Assembly (NCBI GenBank): GCA_050953005.1
Contig: JBMNLV010000009.1
Coordinates: 149,679 to 213,678 of the forward strand
From: UBA6115 sp050953005
Lineage (GTDB): Bacteria > Bacillota > Clostridia > Christensenellales > Aristaeellaceae
Reading direction: 5' to 3'
Length of the DNA stretch: 64,000 nucleotides
The notes beneath the pieces are model-generated. The model had not been told where the DNA came from. It saw nothing but the letters and a program-made list of their open reading frames with translations, and made no database searches. Below are positions 52,539 through 61,720 of the stretch, piece after piece. The position numbers and the translations under genes were made by a program. Within the stretch, counting starts at the first letter, position 1, and the number at the start of each line of letters is the position of its first letter.

Positions 52539-53540
52539 TTACAAGATGGAAAAAGCCTCGGGTATAAACAGCTGCTCAAACAATCTGATAGCGTAGCGGT
52601 CTGTCATGGAGGCGATAAAGTCAGTTACCGCCCGCACAACACCTTCTTCCCGGCCAATCAAACGGAACTCCGGGGGCATCTTGTCAGGATCATTGGAAAA
52701 GTAAGCAAAAAGCTGTTTGATGATAAAATCACACTTTTTTTCTTCATCACTTCGCCAGGAATCCTGATAGATATTCTCAAAGAGGAAGTCCCGCATCAAA
52801 TCCGTTGCCTCTTGCACCGCAGAGCTCATGATAATCTCAGGTTTGTCCATACTATTGACAAGAATATCGGTAATCATTGTGTCAATACGTTCACCGTGAG
52901 TCTTGCCTAGCACACGGATGGCATCCTGCGGAAGCTGTTCAGCCGTGAGCAAACCTGCGCGAATCGCATCATCAATATCATGATTGATATAGGCGATTCG
53001 GTCAGACCTGGCGACAACAACGCCTTCCAAGGTGGCAGCCGTTAAAGAACTTGAATGGTTGACTACGCCATTACGCACTTCCCAAGTTAAGTTAAGGCCA
53101 TTGCCTCCTTCCAGTTTGTCCACCATGCGCAGGCTCTGCTGGTAATGCTTAAAGCCCTGAGGATTGAGGCTGTCTAAAGTGCGTTCCCCGATGTGGCCAA
53201 AAGGTGTGTGGCCAAGGTCGTGTGCCAGAGCGATAGCTTCAGTCAAATCCTCGTTAAGACGCAGACCGCGGGCAATCGTGCGTGCAACCTGCGCAACTTC
53301 CAGGGTATGGGTCAACCGGGTACGATAATGATCTCCTTCGGGCGCCAGGAATACCTGAGTCTTAAACTGCAGCCTTCGAAAGCCTTTGGAATGGATAATA
53401 CGATCCCTGTCACGCTGAAAGACGGTGCGGGTACTGTCCTCACTGGCTGGGCGGGTTCTGCCCTTTGAATCCAGACTCTTGGCAGCATAATCCGACAGGT
53501 TTTTCAGTTCCGCCTGCTCAAGCATTTCGCGGATCGTCAT
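52539..53540 (-). CDS. dgt: dGTP triphosphohydrolase-like protein
   Basis: The 333-residue HD-domain enzyme splits dGTP (or other dNTPs) into nucleoside and triphosphate. Motifs are RDRIIHSKGFRRLQFKTQVF, TRLTHTLEVAQVARTIARGL, AIALAHDLGHTPFGHIGE (the HD pair) and RSDRIAYINHDIDDAIRAG. ATG 53540 (MTIREMLEQ) lies eight bases behind AGGAGG. It is the first gene of the dgt-dnaG-rpoD unit. Confidence 0.93.
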   Translation of the reverse strand: MTIREMLEQAELKNLSDYAAKSLDSKGRTRPASEDSTRTVFQRDRDRIIHSKGFRRLQFKTQVFLAPEGDHYRTRLTHTLEVAQVARTIARGLRLNEDLTEAIALAHDLGHTPFGHIGERTLDSLNPQGFKHYQQSLRMVDKLEGGNGLNLTWEVRNGVVNHSSSLTAATLEGVVVARSDRIAYINHDIDDAIRAGLLTAEQLPQDAIRVLGKTHGERIDTMITDILVNSMDKPEIIMSSAVQEATDLMRDFLFENIYQDSWRSDEEKKCDFIIKQLFAYFSNDPDKMPPEFRLIGREEGVVRAVTDFIASMTDRYAIRLFEQLFIPEAFSIL

Positions 53541-53649
53541 GCTCATGCCCTCCTGTCGTACCATCTATGATTTATCATACCCGGAAACAACAGAATCTAA
53601 CTGATTTGTAAAAACCAACCGGTATATTAACCTAAAATTCACTCAAAAT

Positions 53650-54378
53650 TCAGGGCAATCCCTGAGACAAAAGCCAATTTCTTTCTTCTTCGGTCAAGCT
53701 TGCTTTTTCCAATAAATCAGGTCGACGCGCTGCGGTAATCAATAAGCGTTGTTGTCTGCGCCAAGCTGCGATTTGCGCGTGGTTGCCATTGACCAGCACT
53801 TCCGGTACAGCCATCCCCTCAAACTCACGCGGACGGGTATATTGAGGATATTCAAGCAGATAATCGTCCGTAAAGCTTTCCTCCTGCGAGCTTTCGCTAT
53901 CGCCCAGGACGCCGTCCAGCAGGCGGGCAACACAATCAATCAGCACCATCGCAGGCAGCTCACCACCCGTCAACACATAATCACCGATGGAAACCTCCAG
54001 GTCGATATAGCGTGTCAAGACTCGCTCATCAACTCCCTCATAGTGTCCACACAAAATTAGTAATTGATTCTGCCGGCTCAGTTCAGCGGCAAGCTGTTGG
54101 TTCAGCAGCACTCCACGCGGACTCATATAAATCCGCAGACCATCAATCGGCTCCTGCGCCACCGCACGCATTGCATCCACGATAGGCTGGGCGGTCATTA
54201 ACATACCGGCGCCGCCGCCATAAGGATAATCATCAGTATTGCGATGCTTGGATGCGGTATACATCCGAATATCAGTTACCTTCACATCCAGCAGGCCTGC
54301 TTCCCTTGCCCTGCCGATAATGCTGGTGTCAAGAGCTGAGAAAGCCTCAGGGAAAATGGTCAGTACATCAATTCTCAA
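53650..54378 (-). CDS. trmD: tRNA (guanine(37)-N1)-methyltransferase
   Basis: TrmD methylates G37 next to the anticodon and is essential. The product of about 242 residues is a knotted SPOUT enzyme with DDYPYGGGAGMLM, ILCGHYEGVDERVL, SIGDYVLTGGELPAMVLID and the C-terminal half of the knot. The start is TTG 54378 (RIDVLTIFPEAF), inside the end of rimM and behind GGGAGG; the longer frame has no such signal. Confidence 0.95.
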   Translation of the reverse strand: MRIDVLTIFPEAFSALDTSIIGRAREAGLLDVKVTDIRMYTASKHRNTDDYPYGGGAGMLMTAQPIVDAMRAVAQEPIDGLRIYMSPRGVLLNQQLAAELSRQNQLLILCGHYEGVDERVLTRYIDLEVSIGDYVLTGGELPAMVLIDCVARLLDGVLGDSESSQEESFTDDYLLEYPQYTRPREFEGMAVPEVLVNGNHAQIAAWRRQQRLLITAARRPDLLEKASLTEEERNWLLSQGLP

Positions 54379-54904
54379 AGACACTGACCTCCCAGAGACG
54401 CTCTGCATCAGCTACAACCAAACGAGCAGATACATCTACTTGTATAATGACATGACGCAGGGCAGGCACAAGCAAACTGCCCTCAGGCGTGTCCACAACA
54501 TACACATCATTAGCGCCCGGTTGTAAGACATCTTTTATTGTGCCAATCATCTTGCCACTCGTATCCGCCATGGTACAGCCAATCAAATCAGCAATAAAGT
54601 TCTCGTATTCATCAAGGGGAACTGCTTGTGTCCTTGGAATATACAAAACAAGTCCACGGCGCTGCTGTGCGTCCTCAATGCTTTGATCCTTTCCGAGACA
54701 TGCATAAACAAAATTGCCACGGACAGAAACATTTCGGATATCCATGCGTTGCAGTCCGCCATCACTTAGGCGTATATAGATTGTATCCAAAGTCAAAAAA
54801 CGGCTGGAATCATCGGTGTCCGGCCTGATTTTCACCTGACCATTCAAGCCCTGTGGCCGGAGGACCTGCCCGACAGACAGGTACTCCTCCATAGCCTGAG
54901 CCAT
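54368..54904 (-). CDS. rimM: Ribosome maturation factor RimM
   Basis: RimM helps assemble the head of the 30S subunit and binds S19. The 178-residue protein has the N-terminal barrel (YLSVGQVLRPQGLNGQVKIR) and the PRC-barrel domain (DLIGCTMADTSGKMIGTIKD, LLVPALRHVII). Its ATG overlaps the khpA stop by one base, and its end overlaps trmD. Confidence 0.95.
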   Translation of the reverse strand: MAQAMEEYLSVGQVLRPQGLNGQVKIRPDTDDSSRFLTLDTIYIRLSDGGLQRMDIRNVSVRGNFVYACLGKDQSIEDAQQRRGLVLYIPRTQAVPLDEYENFIADLIGCTMADTSGKMIGTIKDVLQPGANDVYVVDTPEGSLLVPALRHVIIQVDVSARLVVADAERLWEVSVFEN

Positions 54905-55131
54905 TATTGAATCTCCACAAAAACCGGTTTGCCACCCTTCTCAGTCGCGGCCTTGACCACGCTGCGGATCGCTTTGGCAATCCGACCCTGCTTTCCGATA
55001 ACCTTGCCCATATCATCCGGCGCGACATTCAGTTCAAGGATGATGGCCTCCGGCCCCTCTGTCTGGGTGACCACCACCTGATCCGGCTGATCAACTAATG
55101 ACCGAGCCAAAAATAAAACCAGCTCTCTCAT
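54904..55131 (-). CDS. khpA: KH-domain RNA-binding protein KhpA
   Basis: The 75-residue protein is a single KH domain with the GxxG loop in VIGKQGRIAKAIRSVV and is the usual partner of rpsP and rimM. KhpA with KhpB affects cell division and sRNA function in Gram-positive bacteria. ATG 55131 follows GAGGCACTC; an earlier ATG at 55149 lies inside rpsP. Confidence 0.93.
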   Translation of the reverse strand: MRELVLFLARSLVDQPDQVVVTQTEGPEAIILELNVAPDDMGKVIGKQGRIAKAIRSVVKAATEKGGKPVFVEIQ

Positions 55132-55138
55132 GAGTGCC

Positions 55139-55387
55139 TCAACCTTCAATGGCGCCTGTTTTTTTCAGCAGCACACGCACGGTATCTGAGGGCTGCGCGC
55201 CGTTCTTGATCCAGGCAATGGCCTTTTCGTTATCGATCTTGATCTCTGCAGGTTGCTTCATGGGATCATAAGTGCCAATTTCCTCAATAAAATTGCCATC
55301 GCGAGGATTACGCTCATCAGTGACAACTACGCGATAAAAGGGATGCTTTTTCATTCCGATTCTCTTGAGACGAATTTTGACTGCCAT
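55139..55387 (-). CDS. rpsP: 30S ribosomal protein S16
   Basis: The 82-residue protein has the S16 signature MAVKIRLKRIGMKKHPFYRV and the typical DPMKQPAEIKIDNEKAIAWI. AGGAGGAACTTACCC precedes the ATG. It lies between ffh and khpA in the classical order. Confidence 0.97.
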   Translation of the reverse strand: MAVKIRLKRIGMKKHPFYRVVVTDERNPRDGNFIEEIGTYDPMKQPAEIKIDNEKAIAWIKNGAQPSDTVRVLLKKTGAIEG

Positions 55388-55463
55388 GGGTAAGTTCCTC
55401 CTCGAAAATTAATGTTCAACGGCATGCCAAAGGATGTTCATTCAGCACGCTTCGAAAACCTCT

Positions 55464-56798
55464 CTACATAAACGGTATGCCCCGCATACCCCGCGCCAAG
55501 CCGCGCTTGTTGCCCATCATTTGCTTGAGCATCTTGCGCATTTGTTCAAACTGGCGCATTAATTGGTTGACATCAGCAACGCTAACACCTGCGCCGGCAG
55601 CAATGCGCTTGCGTCGGCTGGCGTTGAGAATATCCGGATTCCTGCGTTCGCGCACAGTCATACTGCGAATGATTGCCTCGGGCTTCTTCATAGCATTCTC
55701 ATCCACCTCAACATTCTTCAGTTTGTTACCTACTCCCGGCAGCATGCCCAGCACATTTTGCAGGGGTCCTATTCTTTTGAGTTGCTGCATTTGCTCCAGG
55801 AAATCATCCAGGCTCAAATCCTGTGGTTGCTTGCTCTTGGCGGCTGCCCTCTCCGCTTCTGCTGTCTCAAAGGATTCGGTAGCCTTTTCAATCAGCGTCA
55901 GCACGTCTCCCATGCCGAGAATACGTGAAGCCATACGGTCGGGATGGAAAGGTTCAATATCGCTCAGCTTTTCCCCTGTGCCGGCAAACTTGATAGGCTT
56001 TCCGGTAATGGCGCGTGCAGACAAGGCAGCACCACCACGGGTATCACTGTCCAGTTTGGTAATGATAATACCGTCAATGCCCAGCTTTTCATTAAAAGAC
56101 TTGGCTACATTGACCGCGTCCTGGCCTGTCATTGCGTCTACCGTCAACAGGATCTCCTGTGGGCGTACCGCGGCTTTGATGCGGCTAAGCTCTTCCATGA
56201 GCGTGTCATCAATATGCAAACGCCCGGCAGTATCAATGATAAGCACATCATGACCATAGTATCTCGCATGGTCTACCGCCTGCTCGGAGGTAAGGACCGG
56301 ATCCTGCGTGCCCTTTTCAAACACCTGGACACCTGCCTTTTCACCAACAACCTGCAGCTGCTTGATGGCTGCAGGGCGATAGATATCACAAGCAGCCAGC
56401 AGCGGCTTTTTGCCTGTCTTCTTCAGGTAACCGGCTAGTTTACCGGCCATGGTAGTCTTGCCTGCACCCTGTAAGCCGCAAAGCAGAAAGATGGTAGGAA
56501 CTGAGGATGACCAGGTCAGCTTGGCATTGGCGCCACCCATCAGTTTGGTTAGCTCCTCATTGACAATCTTGATAACTTGCTGACCAGCATTAAGGGAAGC
56601 AAGAACCTCGCTGCCTATGGCGCGTTCTGTTACCGCTTTGATGAAATCTTTAACCACAAGGTAGTTAACGTCCGCCTCAAGCAATGCCAGACGCACCTCA
56701 CGCATGGCGTCCTTGATGTTGGTTTCGTTCAACTTGCCTTTGCCGGTCAATTTTTTAAAAGCGCGTTGCAGTTTATCCGAAAGACTGTCAAATGCCAT
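55464..56798 (-). CDS. ffh: Signal recognition particle protein Ffh
   Basis: Ffh is the SRP54 GTPase that targets membrane proteins. The 444-residue product has the N domain, the G domain with GLQGAGKTTMAGKLAGYLK, DTAGRLHID and TKLDSDTRGGAALS, and the methionine-rich M domain ending KMLKQMMGNKRGLARG. ATG 56798 (MAFDSLSDKL) is the family start and has GGAAG upstream. It overlaps ylxM by 11 bases. Confidence 0.97.
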   Translation of the reverse strand: MAFDSLSDKLQRAFKKLTGKGKLNETNIKDAMREVRLALLEADVNYLVVKDFIKAVTERAIGSEVLASLNAGQQVIKIVNEELTKLMGGANAKLTWSSSVPTIFLLCGLQGAGKTTMAGKLAGYLKKTGKKPLLAACDIYRPAAIKQLQVVGEKAGVQVFEKGTQDPVLTSEQAVDHARYYGHDVLIIDTAGRLHIDDTLMEELSRIKAAVRPQEILLTVDAMTGQDAVNVAKSFNEKLGIDGIIITKLDSDTRGGAALSARAITGKPIKFAGTGEKLSDIEPFHPDRMASRILGMGDVLTLIEKATESFETAEAERAAAKSKQPQDLSLDDFLEQMQQLKRIGPLQNVLGMLPGVGNKLKNVEVDENAMKKPEAIIRSMTVRERRNPDILNASRRKRIAAGAGVSVADVNQLMRQFEQMRKMLKQMMGNKRGLARGMRGIPFM

Positions 56799-57168
56799 CC
56801 TTGCTTCCTTTCTGTCCGCCGTCCTCCAGCAGGGTGTCAATCGCCTCATCTAAAAATCGCCTGGTCTCGGAACTGGCCTCCACACGATTCAACAGTTCCA
56901 AACAGTGCTTCACCCTCTTGCTCATAGCGACAAAACTGCTCAGCAACTGCAAATGCTGCTCCAATTCATCAAGGCGTTCATACGCACGGTTGAGGTTGTC
57001 ACTCACCGCCTGACGGGAAATACTCATCTGGCTGGCGATTTCTGACAAGGATAAATCCTCGTCACAATATAACTCCAGCAGCGTCTGCTGGCGATCAGTC
57101 AGCAGAGGCGCGTAAAACTCAGCCAACAAGCCATAGCCGATCTTCCTGTTCAACCTGTCTTTACCCAC
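56788..57168 (-). CDS. ylxM: YlxM, SRP-associated DNA-binding-like protein
   Basis: The 126-residue protein is the sigma-factor-region-4-like helix-turn-helix protein always found in front of ffh: YAPLLTDRQQTLLELYCDED and LSLSEIASQMSISRQAVSDN. In streptococci it helps SRP activity. It starts with GTG 57168 behind GGAGG. Confidence 0.93.
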   Translation of the reverse strand: MGKDRLNRKIGYGLLAEFYAPLLTDRQQTLLELYCDEDLSLSEIASQMSISRQAVSDNLNRAYERLDELEQHLQLLSSFVAMSKRVKHCLELLNRVEASSETRRFLDEAIDTLLEDGGQKGSKDGI

Positions 57169-57194
57169 AAGCGCCTCCTTTCCCGAACATTGAC

Positions 57195-57222
57195 ATTATA
57201 CACGCATAGTATCAATTGTCAA
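57195..57222 (-). promoter_or_regulatory. Promoter of ylxM-ffh-rpsP-khpA-rimM-trmD
   Basis: On the minus strand TTGACA (57222-57217) and TATAAT (57200-57195) are 16 bases apart, 27 bases before ylxM. Confidence 0.75.
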
Positions 57223-57228
57223 GCATTT

Positions 57229-58422
57229 TTACTTGACACTTCTCATTTCTTCAATGTCCGGATAAATACGAATCAAATCTACACTGTTCACAGCCCGGTT
57301 AATCATATCCATGAGCAAACCGCCTTCCATAAGCGGCTTCTCAGCAAAATCTGCCTGCCTCAGTTTGGGGTGCGTGACTGGATGGCGCGGGGTAAAAACA
57401 GTGCAACAATCTTCATAAGGCAGACATGAGGTTTCATATGTGCCAATACGCTCAGCCTCACGGATAATTTCTAACTTATCAGAACCAATCAATGGACGAA
57501 AGACAGGTTGATTGACCACAGCATCCGTACAAGCTATGGCTTCTAGGGTTTGGCTGGCCACTTGGCCAATGCTCTCTCCTGTGATAAGCGCCAGAGCTTG
57601 CTCCTTTTGGGCCAGCATACAGGCGATTCGCATCATACAGCGACGCATCACCAGAGTGGTAAATTCGTCCGGGCATCGCTCGTATATTGCCTGTTGGATT
57701 TCTGTAAACGAGACTATATACAAGTTGATAGGCCCGCAGTAATCTGCCAGAATACGTCCCAGCGCGATAACCTTGTCCTTGACCTGCTCTCCGGTATAAG
57801 GGAAAGAGTGGTAGTATACCGCGCTGAGTTCCACACCCCGTTTTGCAACGCGATAACCGGCTACAGGACTGTCAATACCGCCGGAGAGCAGCAGCATGGC
57901 TTTGCCGCTGCTTCCGACAGGAAGACCGCCTACGCCTTGTATAGATCTGATATATAGCAATGCATCATCACGTATTTCTATTTGTAAAATATGCTCAGGC
58001 CTGTGGACATCTACCTGCAGCCCGGGATTATGCTGCAGTATAAAAGCCCCAACTTCAATGCAAATTTCCGGAGATTCCATCGGATATGCCTTGTCTGATC
58101 GCCTGGCAACCACTTTAAAACTACCGCGCACTCCACGTGTCATATCTGCAGCCATCTGGCAGATTTTCATAAAATCACTTTTATCCATCTGGATAGCAGG
58201 ACTCACTGCGTGTACACCAAATACACGGCTGACACGCTGCGCACAGGCTTCCTCATCATCATATCCGGATACAAAAATCCGGCTGTCACGCAACTGTACC
58301 TTCCCGCCAAACGGCTTGGCCGCGTCGCGGATGTTCCGCATCAACAGCCGCTGAAAAAAAGGCCGGTTCTGTCCTTTAAGATGTACTTCAGCATACTTTA
58401 CAAGCAAAAGATGCTTAATCAC
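57229..58422 (-). CDS. thiI: tRNA 4-thiouridine synthase ThiI
   Basis: ThiI activates U8 of tRNA and inserts sulphur. The product of about 397 residues has a ferredoxin-like and THUMP region (residues 1-165) and the PP-loop LLLSGGIDSPVAGY. There is no C-terminal rhodanese domain, as in other Gram-positive bacteria where a dedicated NifS-like desulfurase supplies the sulphur; that partner is the next gene upstream. GTG 58422 follows GGAGATAAAA. Confidence 0.94.
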   Translation of the reverse strand: MIKHLLLVKYAEVHLKGQNRPFFQRLLMRNIRDAAKPFGGKVQLRDSRIFVSGYDDEEACAQRVSRVFGVHAVSPAIQMDKSDFMKICQMAADMTRGVRGSFKVVARRSDKAYPMESPEICIEVGAFILQHNPGLQVDVHRPEHILQIEIRDDALLYIRSIQGVGGLPVGSSGKAMLLLSGGIDSPVAGYRVAKRGVELSAVYYHSFPYTGEQVKDKVIALGRILADYCGPINLYIVSFTEIQQAIYERCPDEFTTLVMRRCMMRIACMLAQKEQALALITGESIGQVASQTLEAIACTDAVVNQPVFRPLIGSDKLEIIREAERIGTYETSCLPYEDCCTVFTPRHPVTHPKLRQADFAEKPLMEGGLLMDMINRAVNSVDLIRIYPDIEEMRSVK

Positions 58423-58424
58423 TT

Positions 58425-59564
58425 TTATCTCCTGGTAAATTGTTTCAGCTTCTGGTAACACTCACTAACCAAGTCGACAGCAGCGTCAATCTCCTGTGAG
58501 GTGGTAAAGCGGCCAATGCTGAAACGCAAGGCGCTATCCATCCGATCCCTATGCAAACCCATAGCTTGAAGGGTTCGGCTGGGCTTGGGCGATCCGGATG
58601 AACAAGCAGATCCCTGGCTTACCAGAACGCCTTTGGCTTCCAGGGCATGCATCATGGTTTGAGCGCGTACAGGTGGAAAAGACATGTTCAGGATATAGCC
58701 ACAGGACTGTGCCGAATCAGTGTCCGGACCGTTGACCGTGGCTTCAGGAATCGCTGACAGCAAACCGGACCTTAGTCTGTTTTTGAGCGAATGTAGATTG
58801 TTGCTTTGCGGATAATCACGGACAGCCGCTTCCAACGCTGCGATACCGACTGTGTTCTCTGTTCCCGCACGTAAGCCGCCTTCCTGGCTGCCACCAAATA
58901 ACTGGGGCTTGAGCCGCATGCGCTCAGCCAGCGCCAGTGCACCGCAACCTTTTATACCATGCACTTTGTGGGCAGACAGGGCATAGCTGTCAATTCCAGT
59001 GCGCAAGCTTACCGGTAAGCGCAAAAAACCCTGCACCCCATCCACATGCAAGAGGGCGTCCGGACAGCGTTCATCGCGCAGACGAATCACCTCCTGCAGA
59101 GGTTGGACAGACCCCACCTCATTGTTGACCTGCATGACGCATATCAACGCTGTATCCTCATCCATCATTTCACGCGCGGCGTCAAGATCGATCAATCCCT
59201 GACCATCAACAGGAATGATATACGCATCATGCATTTTTGCCAAGCTCTGGCAAGTAGCAACCACCGCGGAATGCTCGATGGCCATATAAAGAACCTTGCC
59301 GCGTTTATGCCGCCCCGCCACGCTTCCCAGAATAGCCAGGTTATTTGCCTCTGTGCCGCCGGAAGTAAATAGCACGCTGTGCGCTTTCAGCGTGGACTGG
59401 ATCAATGTCCGGCAGACGTCCAGAGACTTGCGCGCGTGCAAGCCTTGTGTATAGCTTGCAGACGGATTAAAATACTCCTCTCTAAGAGAGGTGTTGACAG
59501 CGGCAAGCGCCGCGTCACAAGGGCGCGTAGTAGCAGCGTTGTCAAGATAAATCAAAGTATTCAA
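58425..59564 (-). CDS. Cysteine desulfurase (NifS/NifZ type), partner of ThiI
   Basis: The 379-residue PLP enzyme takes sulphur from cysteine. It has the fold-type I features YLDNAATTRP, TSGGTEANNLAIL, the PLP lysine in YALSAHKVHGIKG and the active Cys in SQGSACSSGSPKPS. It starts with a TTG that overlaps the preceding gene and lies three bases before thiI, which points to service in 4-thiouridine formation rather than Fe-S assembly. Confidence 0.93.
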   Translation of the reverse strand: MNTLIYLDNAATTRPCDAALAAVNTSLREEYFNPSASYTQGLHARKSLDVCRTLIQSTLKAHSVLFTSGGTEANNLAILGSVAGRHKRGKVLYMAIEHSAVVATCQSLAKMHDAYIIPVDGQGLIDLDAAREMMDEDTALICVMQVNNEVGSVQPLQEVIRLRDERCPDALLHVDGVQGFLRLPVSLRTGIDSYALSAHKVHGIKGCGALALAERMRLKPQLFGGSQEGGLRAGTENTVGIAALEAAVRDYPQSNNLHSLKNRLRSGLLSAIPEATVNGPDTDSAQSCGYILNMSFPPVRAQTMMHALEAKGVLVSQGSACSSGSPKPSRTLQAMGLHRDRMDSALRFSIGRFTTSQEIDAAVDLVSECYQKLKQFTRR

Positions 59565-60120
59565 TTGATCTGAAACTTCCCTTGCCCCACATTCTTCTTG
59601 ATTAAACTTAACATTTCCTCACTGGGTTCGATGATCAGCAACGATTTTTTGCTGTCCTTGACAAAATAAAAGTAGAACAAATCCGCATCACGGTTCAAAA
59701 ACCAGTTCAAACGCACTACGCCCGGTGTATTCAAATAACGGTTAAAAGAACCCGAACTGACCATGCCACAGGCCTCAACATTACGGATGTTCATGGTGCC
59801 CAGCGGCTTACGTTTACGATTGTTGAACACCTTGGCAAAATCCATAATACCGTTGGTAAATGTGTACTCATACTCAGTTCGGATCCTGTCTCGAAACAAA
59901 AACAGCAGCACAGCAGATGCCCGAAAAACAAAGTAATCAGGATCGTGACAATCATGCCGGCTTGCAGGCCGTGGGTAGAAATCAGCATCATAAGGGTCTG
60001 CAGCATAAACATGGCAAAGATCGCAGAAACAACCATCGTGATATTGGCAATTGCCATCATCAGGTTTTCAATGGTCCTGCTTCGGCGTGTAACGACTTCT
60101 TCCCTGAATTGATCAAGCAT
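59561..60120 (-). CDS. DUF6106-type membrane protein, frameshifted
   Basis: Two frames give one protein of about 185 residues. The first 60 residues hold two membrane segments (AIANITMVVSAIFAMFML, AGMIVTILITLFFGHLL). After a shift near 59900 a soluble domain follows (YEYTFTNGIMDFAKVFNNRK, SLLIIEPSEEMLSLIKKNV). This order matches a clostridial family of unknown function (DUF6106-like by recall). The two halves fit together without loss, so one indel in this copy or in the sequence explains the split. Confidence 0.65.
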
Positions 60121-60131
60121 TGTAATCTCCT

Positions 60132-60569
60132 CTATCTATAAAATAATGGGACGACCAAACCAATAACAGCGCCAAAAAAGGCTTCAGTCGGTGTATGGCC
60201 AACCAACTCCTGCAGAGACTCATCTGTAAGCGGTTTGCCCTCCTCCAGCATCCGATGGAGGATTTTGTTGATCACCTTGCTTTGCTCACCTGTATGGTAA
60301 CGCACGCCAACAGCATCATTGATCACGATGGCAGTCAATGCAAAGGAAATCGCAAAGGCGGTGGAGCCAACTCCTTCCCGGAACGCAATCATGACAGCCA
60401 TTGCCACAACCACCGCCGTGTGGGCGCTGGGCATACCGCCGTTGCTGATCATACGCCTCAAGTTTAGCCTGTGATTGATTCGCCAGTCGATGATGGTTTT
60501 GATGATCTGGGCAATAACCCACGCTGTGATGGAACACAATAGAATTCCGTTGTCAAGCAGTTCCCGCAA
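60132..60569 (-). CDS. Divergent PAP2-family membrane protein
   Basis: The 145-residue protein has about four membrane segments and the reduced acid-phosphatase motifs NGGMPSAHTAVVVAMAV and VRYHTGEQSKVIN. It belongs to the small divergent PAP2 (YuiD-like) family of unknown substrate, possibly an isoprenoid or lipid phosphate. Its place behind the polyprenyl synthase gene supports the isoprenoid idea. Confidence 0.88.
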   Translation of the reverse strand: MRELLDNGILLCSITAWVIAQIIKTIIDWRINHRLNLRRMISNGGMPSAHTAVVVAMAVMIAFREGVGSTAFAISFALTAIVINDAVGVRYHTGEQSKVINKILHRMLEEGKPLTDESLQELVGHTPTEAFFGAVIGLVVPLFYR

Positions 60570-60600
60570 AACAGCCTCCCAAAACCATAATGATTACATT

Positions 60601-61494
60601 CTATTTTACTCGTTTTGGGATGCTATTGGCAAGCGAACGGAAAAATTCCGCATTCTTACCCAGATTTTTTGCTTCTGTTACCGCGTTGTTGACCGCCTCA
60701 CAAGCGTCTTGATACGCCTGTTCCACTCCAACAACAGCAGGCCAGGTCAGTTTTCCAAGAACATTATCGCGACCGATAGATTTTCCTGTTACTTCCGGAT
60801 TGCCTTTAAGATCCAACAGGTCATCGGTAATCTGAAAGGCCATTCCAAGAGCCAGGCCATAGACACGTGCCGCAGTCAACACCCGTTCATCTGCTCCCCC
60901 CAATAAAAATCCCATCTCAATCGGCGCTATAATCAAATCCGCTGTTTTGCGGCGATGTATATAGTGCACCAAACCTGTGGCATTCTCGGTGACATTTTGC
61001 TCTATATCCATGGTCTGCCCTGCAATCATCCCGTTTGCGCCAGCGCGTGAAGACAGAATACGTATCGCATCCAACGCACGTGGCAGGCTGCTGGATGCCA
61101 TCAGCTCAAAGGCCAATGTCAGCAGTGCGTCACCAGCCAGAATTGCCAAGGCCTCGCCAAATACTTTATGGTTGGTAGGTTGTCCTCGGCGCAAATCATC
61201 ATTGTCCATAGCTGGCAAATCATCATGAATCAACGAGTAGGTGTGCACACACTCAACCGCTGCCGCAAAGGGAATAGCGGGCGAAAGATCATCTCTGAAA
61301 GACTGGTAAGCTGCCAGCAACAACACCGGGCGTATTCGCTTGCCTCCACAAAGGAGGCTGTAGCGCATGGCTTCTGCCAAACGCCGCGGAATCTCCTCCT
61401 GAGACCAGGCTTTCTGAGGCGAAGTAACAACAGCTTTCAACGCGTCCTCAGCCAAAGCCTGTAAATACGTATACTGGTCTGAAAATGTACTCAT
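60601..61494 (-). CDS. ispA: Polyprenyl (farnesyl) diphosphate synthase
   Basis: The 297-residue all-helical enzyme condenses isopentenyl diphosphate to geranyl and farnesyl diphosphate. The first aspartate-rich motif is DDLPAMDNDDLRRGQPTNHK, the second is FQITDDLLDLKG, and GKRIRPVL binds the pyrophosphate. It overlaps xseB by four bases. Chain length (C15) is inferred from family and neighbourhood (xseA-xseB-ispA). Confidence 0.93.
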   Translation of the reverse strand: MSTFSDQYTYLQALAEDALKAVVTSPQKAWSQEEIPRRLAEAMRYSLLCGGKRIRPVLLLAAYQSFRDDLSPAIPFAAAVECVHTYSLIHDDLPAMDNDDLRRGQPTNHKVFGEALAILAGDALLTLAFELMASSSLPRALDAIRILSSRAGANGMIAGQTMDIEQNVTENATGLVHYIHRRKTADLIIAPIEMGFLLGGADERVLTAARVYGLALGMAFQITDDLLDLKGNPEVTGKSIGRDNVLGKLTWPAVVGVEQAYQDACEAVNNAVTEAKNLGKNAEFFRSLANSIPKRVK

Positions 61495-61720
61495 GGATCC
61501 TGAGCGAGGGGCTTGAGCTGCCCGTCTTTTAACTCCATCAAACTGGCCTGGGCGGAATCCAATTCCTTCTTGAGCGATAAAGACAGACGTATCCCTTCTT
61601 CATATAGTTTCAACATTTCCTCCAGCCCTAATTCGCCTTCCTCCATGCGCGCAGTCAACTGCTCCAGCATGCTCAGCTTATCTTCAAATCGCTGAGGGGA
61701 TTGTTCTGTTCCGTTTTCAT
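61491..61720 (-). CDS. xseB: Exodeoxyribonuclease VII small subunit, indel near the start
   Basis: XseB pairs with XseA. The conserved part FEDKLSMLEQLTARMEEGEL and LEEMLKLYEEGIRLSL is complete, but it is not in frame with the start ATG 61720, which has AGGAGG upstream and the ATGA overlap with xseA. One base change in a C4 run (61696-61699) would join MKTEQNNPLS to RFEDKLS. I take this as a probable sequence error in a functional gene. Confidence 0.8.
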